A stretch of 64,000 nucleotides of DNA, taken from NCBI GenBank assembly GCA_038961845.1, contig CP152408.1:62001-126000 (forward strand), read 5' to 3'. Below the pieces are notes generated by a model. It ran no database searches. It saw nothing but the letters and a program-made list of their open reading frames with translations, and had not been told where the DNA came from. Shown here piece after piece: positions 1 to 6,559 of this stretch. Positions within the stretch are counted from its first letter, which is position 1, and each line of letters starts with the position of its first letter. The position numbers and the translations under genes are program-made. The stretch comes from Xylophilus sp. GW821-FHT01B05 (GTDB lineage: Bacteria > Pseudomonadota > Gammaproteobacteria > Burkholderiales > Burkholderiaceae_C).

Positions 1-389
1 ACCTGGGGCTGGCCGCCGTGGCCGTTGGCGAACACCAGCTTGCGAAAGCCGGCGCGGTAGACCGATTCACCAATCTCCACCATGGTCGACAGCAGCGTGG
101 TGCCGGTGAGCGTCATGGTGCCGGGAAAGTGCAGGTGCTCTTCGGACTTGCCGTAGGTGATGGGGGCCATGGCATAGGCCGGCACGCTGGCCGGCAGCAA
201 CGCCAGCGCGCGGCCGATCACGCCGGAGGCGATGACGCTGTCGACCGAGCAGGGCAGGTGCGGGCCGTGCTGCTCGATGGCGCCGCAGGGCAGCACGATG
301 ACGGTGTTGGCGCGGTCTGGCAGCGCATCGACATCGGTCCAGCTGAGGTAGGGCAGGAAGCGGTGGGGCGGGGTGTAGCCGTGGAGCAT
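1..389 (-). CDS. Creatininase family amidohydrolase, C-terminus cut off by window edge
   Basis: The first 129 codons of a leftward gene are present; the rest lies beyond position 1. The translation begins MLHGYTPPHRFLPYLSWTDV and contains PCGAIEQHGPHLP and NGHGG, the two signature segments of the creatininase (creatinine amidohydrolase) family, whose Glu, His and Asp side chains bind a binuclear metal centre. Members open cyclic or linear amides such as creatinine or formamides. It lies downstream of the RidA gene and the cytosine-deaminase-like gene on the same strand, separated by about 170 bp that carries an intergenic repeat, so it is probably the third enzyme of one catabolic operon. The exact substrate cannot be read from the sequence. 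Confidence 0.88.
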   Translation of the reverse strand, partial: MLHGYTPPHRFLPYLSWTDVDALPDRANTVIVLPCGAIEQHGPHLPCSVDSVIASGVIGRALALLPASVPAYAMAPITYGKSEEHLHFPGTMTLTGTTLLSTMVEIGESVYRAGFRKLVFANGHGGQPQ

Positions 390-478
390 GGGAGTCTTTC
401 GGTATCAGTTATGCATGGCGCTGCGCCGACCACAGAGAGGCACCAAAGGCCGCGGAGCAGGCCATGCCAGGACATCCG

Positions 479-558
479 CGGAACCGGCTCTGCCGGGCCG
501 CTGGATGTGCCCCCTGCAAGGGGGTTGGCGAAGACGCGAAGCGCGCAGCCTGGGGGTG
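479..558. repeat. ~90-bp intergenic repeat, copy 1
   Basis: The segment starts with gaaccggctctgccgggcc, has a run of C followed by a run of G, and ends near cagcctgggggt. A second copy with the same order of motifs is at 14990-15090. The CCGGC...GCCGG and CCCCC...GGGGG parts can form short hairpins. The copy sits between the stop of the RidA gene and the creatininase start, inside an apparent operon. Confidence 0.75.
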
Positions 559-560
559 TT

Positions 561-1007
561 TCATTTGCGCGGGATGTGGGCGGTGGCTTCGACCTCGATC
601 AGCACGTCGGCCGTGGGCATGAGGCCGCTGACCTCGACCACGGTGGAGGCCGGCGGCTCGCCCGGGAAGAACTGGCGGCGCACCCGGCTGTAGAGCGGGA
701 AGTGGTCCAGGTTCTTGAAGTACTGCACCAGCTTGAACACATCAGACATCTGGCCGCCGGCGGACTCGACGGTCTGGCGGATCAGGTCCAGCACCATCCA
801 GCTCTGCGCCAGGATGGGGCCCTCTTTGATGTCGCTGGAGAACTCGCCGGTGCGGCCTATGCGCTCGGCTGCCTCGGGCGGGATGTCGGCATAGCCGCGC
901 ACGATGCGGGCGGCTTCGGGATCGACCGGGATCACGCCAGAGAGATAGACGATGTCGCCTACGCGGCGGTAGGCCGAATAACGCGCAAGAGGTTTGGCTC
1001 CGCTCAT
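561..1007 (-). CDS. RidA/YjgF/UK114 family protein
   Basis: A 148-residue protein, slightly longer than the usual ~130 of the family, with the typical ending VVEVSGLMPTADVLIEVEA and a central LDLIRQTVESAGG. RidA-type proteins hydrolyse reactive enamine/imine intermediates or, in catabolic clusters such as rut, an aminoacrylate-type intermediate. Its ATG overlaps the TGA of the upstream amidohydrolase (ATGA at 1004-1007), so the two are translationally coupled. The context argues for a pathway-specific detoxifying or hydrolytic step rather than the housekeeping RidA. The canonical imine-binding Arg was not assigned with certainty. Confidence 0.9.
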   Translation of the reverse strand: MSGAKPLARYSAYRRVGDIVYLSGVIPVDPEAARIVRGYADIPPEAAERIGRTGEFSSDIKEGPILAQSWMVLDLIRQTVESAGGQMSDVFKLVQYFKNLDHFPLYSRVRRQFFPGEPPASTVVEVSGLMPTADVLIEVEATAHIPRK

Positions 1008-2260
1008 GTGGGAACTCCTTCATTGATGGGCCGGCCCGCGCGCAAAACGGTACGCGGCTGCGTGCGCGAGGGGAAGCCCCAGCTGTCGGCGGCGGTGAAG
1101 ATGAGCAGGTCGGCGGCATCGCCCACCTGCAGCGGCAGGCGGCCCGGCGTGCGCGTGAGCCAGTCGCTGCGGCACAGCGCGTCGGTCCAGCGGTCAAAGG
1201 GCTGATCCAGCTGCGCGGCGAGTACGCCCGCGGCCAATGACTCCAGCGGGTCGTAGCTGCCAACGGGGCAGAACGGGTCTTGCACGTTGTCGCTGGCGAT
1301 CAGCAGCGGGATGCCGCGTGCGCGCGCCTCTTTCACCAGCGTGAGGCCGCGCTGGCGCGGGCTGCGGCCGGTGACGGCGTCTTGCAGCAGCAGGTTGGTG
1401 AGCGGCAGGGTGACCAGGGTGATGGGCGCCTGCGCCACCGCGTCGAGCACGGCCAGCGCCTCGGCCTCGGGCTTGGCGGCCAGCGCGCAGGTATGGCCGC
1501 AGACGGCGCGGCCGGCGTAGCCGCTGGCCTTCAGGTGGCGCGCGATGGCGGCCAGGCCTTGCGCGCCGGGGTGCAGCTCTTCGTCCACATGCAGGTCCAG
1601 GTCCAGGTCGTGGCGCGCGGCGGCATCGAGCAGATGCGCCAGCGCCTGCGGGTCCCAGTTGTGCGAATGCACGAAGCCGCCCATCACGGCGCCCGCGCCG
1701 CTGCTGGCCACGCGGCGCGCCAGTGCGTCGGCGGTGGCGGCGTCGGCATAGAGGTAGAGCGGCACCAGGGTGACCCGCTCGATGGCGATGCGGCCACGCC
1801 ATTCCTCGGCCAGCTCGCGCAGCACGTTCCACGCGACCGGCTCGGTATGCGGCTCCCACCAGTCGCAGTGCGTGCGCAGGCGGGTCACGCCGGCTGCGTA
1901 GGCCCATTGCAACGCCTTGGAGGCGCGCGCATGCACGTCGGCCGGCGTCCAGTGCTGGCGGTCGGCCATCATGGCCTCGATGGCGCCTAGCAGGCCGGGT
2001 TTGACTGCGCCCATGCGCGGCAGGGTGAAGGATTTGTCCAGGTGGGTGTGGGCGTCTACCAGGCCTGGGAGCACGGGGGCGCCTTGCAGGTGCTGTACGG
2101 CGTCACCCGTGGGTGTGTGCTGTGCGGGAACGATGCTGGCGATGCGGCCTTGGGTGATGTGGATGTCTGCCAGGGCGGGCTGCGTGCCCTGGCTGGGCCA
2201 GGTGGTGGGGAGCAGCCATTGGGGGAGGCGGGCTTGGTGGAGGAGGTGGGCTTCTCTCAT
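1004..2260 (-). CDS. Cytosine-deaminase-like metal-dependent amidohydrolase
   Basis: A 418-residue amidohydrolase-superfamily protein. The order of motifs matches CodA-type enzymes: VDAHTHLDKSF (metal-binding HxH, about residue 70), LHVDEELHPGAQG, VCGHTCALA, and IASDNVQDPFCPVG with the conserved metal-ligand Asp. Relatives deaminate cytosine, isopropylammelide and similar N-heterocycles. It is the first enzyme of an operon with RidA and a creatininase-like protein, which suggests degradation of a pyrimidine, hydantoin or creatinine-like ring. It has no signal peptide and should be cytoplasmic. About 740 bp of non-coding repeat DNA separates it from the TetR gene upstream. Confidence 0.88.
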   Translation of the reverse strand: MREAHLLHQARLPQWLLPTTWPSQGTQPALADIHITQGRIASIVPAQHTPTGDAVQHLQGAPVLPGLVDAHTHLDKSFTLPRMGAVKPGLLGAIEAMMADRQHWTPADVHARASKALQWAYAAGVTRLRTHCDWWEPHTEPVAWNVLRELAEEWRGRIAIERVTLVPLYLYADAATADALARRVASSGAGAVMGGFVHSHNWDPQALAHLLDAAARHDLDLDLHVDEELHPGAQGLAAIARHLKASGYAGRAVCGHTCALAAKPEAEALAVLDAVAQAPITLVTLPLTNLLLQDAVTGRSPRQRGLTLVKEARARGIPLLIASDNVQDPFCPVGSYDPLESLAAGVLAAQLDQPFDRWTDALCRSDWLTRTPGRLPLQVGDAADLLIFTAADSWGFPSRTQPRTVLRAGRPINEGVPT

Positions 2261-2269
2261 GGGCGGCCT

Positions 2270-2868
2270 GCCCCTGGCTTGGTGGTTTGCTTGCCTTGCT
2301 GGCGGCGGGTGCCGGAACTCGCCCCGGCGGGCGACCTACTTTGTCTTTGCTTCGCCAAAGAAAAGTAGGCAAAAGAGAGGCGAGCCGAAGTCAGGGGCCC
2401 TGCGCTGCTCGGCCCTGCCAACGGCGTGGGACAGCCTGAACATTCAACAGCCGGCCCCCACCCCAGCCCTCCCCCAGCGGGGGAGGGAGTAGTACAAACG
2501 GGCCGAGCGCAGCGATGGCCCGACTGGCTATCCGGGGTCCCCTCTGTGGCGTCGAGGAGCGGAGGAGTCGGCAGGTTGCCCGCAGCGCAGCGGAGGGACG
2601 GCGAGGACTGTTTGAGCGAAGCGAGTTCCGCAGCCGCCTGCCGACTTCGAGCACCGCAGAGCAGTCCGGCAAAGCCGGACCGCCACAGCGGGGTCGCCCT
2701 TTCTTTGGTGACTTTCTTTCGGCGACGCGAAAGAAAGTTACTCGCCCGCCGGGGCGAACTCCCGGCACCCGCCCTCCGCAGGAGACGCAATCCCCTCATA
2801 CGAACCGCCCCATCTCCCACTCGCCACAGCGCAGCACAGGCGCGCCGTGCTGCCCAGCGTAGCAACGG
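2270..2868. repeat. Large mosaic intergenic repeat, copy 1
   Basis: This non-coding stretch shares long blocks with 10262-10915 and, partly inverted, with 21065-21455. Shared blocks include the gcttcgccaaagaaaagtag hairpin, cagccctcccccagcggggg, the block ending cggcaggttgcccgcagcg, and the ctttctttcg/cgaaagaaag perfect inverted repeat near 2718-2745. Short reading frames through it have no recognisable domain. It fills most of the space between the amidohydrolase start and the putative TetR operator. Confidence 0.85.
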
Positions 2869-2908
2869 GCATCAACCAGCCGGCAGCAAAAAACGAATAC
2901 GCGCATCT

Positions 2909-2936
2909 TTGACCATTTGATTTGATCGAACGGTCA
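2909..2936. promoter_or_regulatory. Candidate operator for the adjacent TetR/RutR-like regulator
   Basis: An imperfect inverted repeat has TTGACC at 2909-2914 and GGTCA at 2932-2936 in an AT-rich stretch just downstream of the regulator gene and upstream of the amidohydrolase operon. RutR-type sites are known to contain TTGACCA/TGGTCAA half sites, although with closer spacing than here. The assignment is inferred from position and half-site similarity. Confidence 0.4.
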
Positions 2937-3003
2937 GATTTACGCAAAGGCCGTGCCAGCCTGGTGCGGTGGCCGCGCCAGCGGCGGCCGGAGGGCGCGC
3001 GCC

Positions 3004-3669
3004 TCAGTCTGGTGCCAACCCGCAGAGCAGCAGCACGGAATTGGTGATCTGGCGCGCGATGGGGGCGCGGTCTATGGGCGCGTCGGGCGGCAGGCGCAGC
3101 ATCACGCGCGCCTGCACGCCGTAGTCGGCGTAGTGCTGGGTCATGGCCCAGATCTGCATCAGCAGCAGGCGGGCGTCCACCGGCTGGATCAGGCCGCGCT
3201 GTATCCAGCCCTCGATCAGGCGCACCTTCTGGTCGGTGGAGGCAAGCGCGCGCGGCCAGTACTTGTCCAGGTGGGCACCGCCGGCCAGCAGCTCGCCGGT
3301 GAAGATGCGCGACAGGCCGCTGTTGTCCAGCGCGTAGTCGAGCTTCTTCTGCACGTAGTTGCCCAGCACGCGCTTGGGGTCGGGGTCGGTTTCGTCGAAG
3401 GCGAAGGCGTGGGACCAGCCTTCCAGAACGGACCCCAGCAGGTCTTCGTACAGCTCGTCCTTGCCGGGGATGTAGTAGTGCAGTTGCGGCTTGGTCAGGC
3501 CGGCGCGCTCGGCGATGGACTGGGTGGACGCGCCGCGCAGGCCGTGCAGGCTGAATTCCTCAATGGCCGCCTCGCGGATCGCCGCCAGGATGCGGTCGCG
3601 GCCCAGGCGCCTGCGTGGCGCGGCAGGGGCATCGGGCGTATCGGCTGTGGGCGTGGGCGGTGTCGTCAA
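3004..3669 (-). CDS. TetR family regulator, RutR-like C-terminal domain
   Basis: A 221-residue regulator. Residues about 23-70 form the TetR helix-turn-helix (STQSIAERAGLTKPQLHYYI), and the ligand domain carries IWAMTQHYADYGVQ, strongly like the IWA-TQHYADF segment of RutR, the uracil/thymine-responsive regulator of pyrimidine catabolism. The gene lies upstream of, and in the same direction as, the cytosine-deaminase-like/RidA/creatininase operon, so it most likely controls that operon in response to a nitrogen heterocycle. The N-terminus before GRDRIL is low-complexity and the start is less certain than the rest. Confidence 0.88.
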   Translation of the reverse strand: MTTPPTPTADTPDAPAAPRRRLGRDRILAAIREAAIEEFSLHGLRGASTQSIAERAGLTKPQLHYYIPGKDELYEDLLGSVLEGWSHAFAFDETDPDPKRVLGNYVQKKLDYALDNSGLSRIFTGELLAGGAHLDKYWPRALASTDQKVRLIEGWIQRGLIQPVDARLLLMQIWAMTQHYADYGVQARVMLRLPPDAPIDRAPIARQITNSVLLLCGLAPD

Positions 3670-3744
3670 GGCAGGGCGGCGGAGCTGGGGCAGTGCGGAA
3701 TTTAAGCACGATGCCTGCCGGGGCCGGCCCGAACGGGGAATTTA

Positions 3745-3797
3745 TAGAAAAAGTGCCTCTAACCCAGGTGCAGCCTGGGCTATTAGCTATAAAAAAC
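3745..3797. repeat. ~50-bp palindromic intergenic element, copy 1
   Basis: The core reads gtgcctctaacccaggtgca then gcctgggctattagctat. The CCCAGG/CCTGGG arms form a stem. Similar copies are at 8728, 28712, 28785, 52325, 53412 and 61345. This copy lies between the TetR start and the stop of the GT51 gene, where the stem followed by AT-rich DNA could also end transcription. Confidence 0.8.
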
Positions 3798-3808
3798 AGA
3801 GTGCCGCA

Positions 3809-5098
3809 TCAAGGCGCAGCAGGCACAGCCCAGGCCGGCGCCTGCTGCAACTGCGCCAGCAGCGCGCGCCGCTGCGCGGGGCGGATGCCGCGCACGCCCT
3901 CGGCCACCCAGCGGGCGCGTGGCAGGTCGATGTGGCCGTCTTGTGCCCAGCGGCTGGAGGCGGCGCCCGGGTTGTGCAGCATGGCAGCCAGCCACACCGC
4001 CTGGGCCGGGGCCAGCGTGCGGGCGCTGCGGCCAAAGTAGCGCTGCGCGGCGGCCTCGGCGCCGCACACGCCGGCGCCCCAGGGCGCGTTGTCCAGGTAC
4101 AGCTGCAGCACGCGCGCCTTGCCCAGGGTGCGCTCCATCTCTACCGCGTAGAGCAGCTCGCGCAGCTTGCGCTGGGCGTCGCGCTCGCTGCCGGTGAGCA
4201 GCAGCTTGGCGAGCTGCTGGCTCACGGTGCTGCCGCCGCGCACGATGTCGCCGCGCGCCTGGTTGGCCTCGAAGGCGGCGCCCAGCTCCACCAGGTCATA
4301 GCCGGGGTGTTCGAAAAAGCGCTGGTCTTCTGCGGCGATGACGGCGCGCGCCAGCCAGCTGTCATTGCCCAGCCCGGCGGAAGGCCCGCAGGCGCTGTGC
4401 GCGCCCAGCAATGCCTCGGTGCCCAGGCCTTCGACCGTAAAGCCCTGCACCTCCGGCCGCATTGCCAACTGCCGCTGCGGCAGGCTGAGCCGTGCCTGCA
4501 GCGCCATGCTGCCGGTGATGCGGGCCTGGCGCAGTTCGGGCAGGCCGGGCGCCAGCACCGCATACCAGTTGGCGATGGGCGTGGCCGGCACGGCGGCCTC
4601 GATCTGCAGGTCTTGCTGCGTCAGCTGGCCGTGCCAGTTGGCCTGCAGCAGCGGGCCGGGCGTGGCGGGCGCGGCCTCCAGCGTGCCGCTGAGGCGGTCG
4701 TCCAGCGCGCGCCGCACCGTCAACCGCAGCCGCGCCAGCGGCACGGCTTGCGCGCCCAGCGCGGGCAGGGCCACGCGGCAGGGCGCGCATTCCAGCGACA
4801 GCGTGCGCGTGGGCGCGTCCCAGCCCAGCAACACGCTGCCGTGGCGGGTAGCGATGCGGCGGCCATCCAGCCAGGGCGCGAACCAGGGCGTGGTGGCCAG
4901 GCGCAGCGCGCTGGGCACGCCGATGTCGATGCCGCCGACCGGCGCCGACCATTCGCCCGCAGCCGGCGCATGCAGGCGCAGGCCGAGGAACAGCAGCACC
5001 ACCACGCCCACCATGGCCACCAGCACAGCAAAGGCCACGCCGGCCGCAGCCAGTGCGCGTAGCACCTGGGCAGCGCCCCGCAGCAGCAGCGCTTTCAC
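3809..5098 (-). CDS. GT51 peptidoglycan glycosyltransferase (monofunctional), exosortase-operon member
   Basis: A transglycosylase-domain protein of 429 residues with one N-terminal membrane segment (about residues 12-38), a ~200-residue region of unknown fold, and a GT51 domain near the C-terminus. Glu257 in AAEDQRFFEHPG is the expected catalytic residue, followed by RGGSTVSQQLAKL. There is no transpeptidase domain, so it is closer to MtgA than to class A PBPs, but the long central region is unlike MtgA. I chose the GTG at 5098, which overlaps the TGA of the upstream EpsI-like gene; longer starts lie within that gene. It is the last gene of the coupled exosortase operon, which suggests cell-envelope work linked to the sorted VIT/VWA protein. 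Confidence 0.85.
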   Translation of the reverse strand: MKALLLRGAAQVLRALAAAGVAFAVLVAMVGVVVLLFLGLRLHAPAAGEWSAPVGGIDIGVPSALRLATTPWFAPWLDGRRIATRHGSVLLGWDAPTRTLSLECAPCRVALPALGAQAVPLARLRLTVRRALDDRLSGTLEAAPATPGPLLQANWHGQLTQQDLQIEAAVPATPIANWYAVLAPGLPELRQARITGSMALQARLSLPQRQLAMRPEVQGFTVEGLGTEALLGAHSACGPSAGLGNDSWLARAVIAAEDQRFFEHPGYDLVELGAAFEANQARGDIVRGGSTVSQQLAKLLLTGSERDAQRKLRELLYAVEMERTLGKARVLQLYLDNAPWGAGVCGAEAAAQRYFGRSARTLAPAQAVWLAAMLHNPGAASSRWAQDGHIDLPRARWVAEGVRGIRPAQRRALLAQLQQAPAWAVPAAP

Positions 5099-5670
5099 AG
5101 CGGCCCCCGCGCCAGCGGCGTGGCCACGGTGACGGCCTGCCATGGGCCGGTGGATTGGCCTGCGGCGGCGGACCAGTACCAGGCCGAGGTGTCGGTAAAG
5201 GCCGTGCCATCAGCGGCCTCTATGCGCTCGCACACCTGCAGCGCCGCGCCGGTGCCGTGCTGCGCGGTAAAGCAGCGCCACAGCCGCTGTTGGGCGTCTT
5301 GCTGCAGGCGCTCGGCGTTGATGCGATAGCCCAGCGCGCGGTAGCAGTCGGCGGCTGGGTGCAGCATGCGCGTGGGCGTGCGCACCTGGCGCAGCACGAA
5401 CACGCGCTGGCCATCGGTCATGCGCGCCAGGGCGCCGGGAAAGCGCTCGGCAAAGCGCTGCTCCACCGCGCCCAGTGCCAGCGGCCGCAGCGCAGCGCCG
5501 TCCCAGCTCGATGGCCATTCATGAAAGCTGTCGGCCGTGGCGACAGGGGTGGGCGATTGCCGCAGCGCCTGCGCCGTGCCCCAGGCCAGGCACAGCGGCA
5601 GCACGATGGCGCAGGCGGCCTTGCAGGCCACGCGGTGGGTGAAGCTGTTGGGCAGCCAGCGCTCAAGCAT
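5095..5670 (-). CDS. EpsI-like exosortase-associated protein
   Basis: A 191-residue protein with one N-terminal membrane segment (about residues 15-36) and a periplasmic remainder containing LHPAADCYRALGYRIN, a Cys-containing motif reminiscent of the EpsI/DUF3485 family that accompanies exosortases. It overlaps the exosortase gene by 8 bp upstream and the GT51 gene downstream, so the three are translated together. The EpsI link is based on gene position, topology and this motif; overall similarity could not be measured. Its function is likely as an accessory to sorting or to envelope polymer assembly. Confidence 0.65.
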   Translation of the reverse strand: MLERWLPNSFTHRVACKAACAIVLPLCLAWGTAQALRQSPTPVATADSFHEWPSSWDGAALRPLALGAVEQRFAERFPGALARMTDGQRVFVLRQVRTPTRMLHPAADCYRALGYRINAERLQQDAQQRLWRCFTAQHGTGAALQVCERIEAADGTAFTDTSAWYWSAAAGQSTGPWQAVTVATPLARGPL

Positions 5671-6559
5671 GATGGCCTCCGTAGGTGGTGAAGCGTGGGG
5701 TGGAGAAAGCCGGCAGGCGCTGCCCGGCCATGGCGCGTGCTATGCCGCCGCAGACCAGGGCCAGCAGCAGCAGGCCCAGCGCCTGGTGCGCCCAGGGCGC
5801 GAGCGGCTGGCCCGCGCCTTCGGCCGCCACCAGCAAGCTGTTGCGCAGCACATTGCCCAGCAGCACCAGCACGCCCACCACCGGCAGCCGCGCCAGAAAA
5901 CTGCGGCCATCGCGCTGTGCCCATAGCGCCACGGCGCAGGCGCTGAAGTAGCCGAGCCAGGCCATCTGCACGCCGGAGCAGGGCGCATCGACGATCACCA
6001 TGCGGCCATCGACCAGCAGCGTGCTGCCTTCGCGCAGCACCGTGAAGAAGGGCGCGAGCAGCCAGCGGCTGGCCTCGGCCGTGAGCACGCGCAGCGGGTA
6101 GCCGGCGTAGAACTGCAGCGACGACAGCAGCGGCAGCGCCAGCACGGCCAGCCCCACCACCGGCAGCGCCGGCACGCGCTGCACGCCATGCGTGGGCACA
6201 AAGGCCAGCAGCCCGCAGGCCAGCGCCAGCACCGACAACAGGCTGGTGAGCAGCGCCGGCAGCGCGCCACGCGTGGCCGTGGCCAGCACGGTGCCGGCCA
6301 GCGCCAGCAGCAGCCAGCCCAGGCGCGGCGATACGCGCAGCACGTGGCGGCGCTGCACCACCAGCACGGCCAGCGTGGCGAGTGCCAGCAGGCCGAGCGG
6401 GTCATCCGAGCCGTCGACCAGGCGCCGCGCCATCCAGGCCCAGGTGGGCGTGAGGGCGGCGGCCAGCAGCGCCAGCCATTGCCAGGCCGGTGCGCGGTCC
6501 AGGCGGATGCTCCAGTCGAGCAGGCGCGGGTGGCGCTGGGCGAGTTTGACGAGGGTCAT
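5663..6559 (-). CDS. Exosortase
   Basis: A 298-residue multi-pass membrane protein, mostly hydrophobic, with the three conserved exosortase residues in order: Cys194 in VDAPCSGVQMAW, Arg239 in GNVLRNSLL, and His258 in APWAHQALG. Exosortases are membrane cysteine proteases or transpeptidases that process proteins with PEP-CTERM-like tripartite tails. The start ATG overlaps the TGA of the VIT/VWA gene (ATGA at 6556-6559), and that upstream protein ends in such a tail, so it is the probable dedicated substrate. I did not assign it to a numbered exosortase subfamily. Confidence 0.9.
   Translation of the reverse strand: MTLVKLAQRHPRLLDWSIRLDRAPAWQWLALLAAALTPTWAWMARRLVDGSDDPLGLLALATLAVLVVQRRHVLRVSPRLGWLLLALAGTVLATATRGALPALLTSLLSVLALACGLLAFVPTHGVQRVPALPVVGLAVLALPLLSSLQFYAGYPLRVLTAEASRWLLAPFFTVLREGSTLLVDGRMVIVDAPCSGVQMAWLGYFSACAVALWAQRDGRSFLARLPVVGVLVLLGNVLRNSLLVAAEGAGQPLAPWAHQALGLLLLALVCGGIARAMAGQRLPAFSTPRFTTYGGHHA

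Noticed and set aside
18..1205. A long plus-strand frame over the creatininase, RidA and amidohydrolase genes
   Set aside because: Antisense to three recognised genes; composition is artefactual.
2257..2920. Several 100-200 codon frames on both strands inside the mosaic repeat
   Set aside because: The same frames recur in the other repeat copies with frame shifts and without any domain, so they reflect repeat structure and not protein genes.
3809..5098. Class A penicillin-binding protein
   Set aside because: Only the GT51 domain is present; there is no transpeptidase SxxK domain in the frame.
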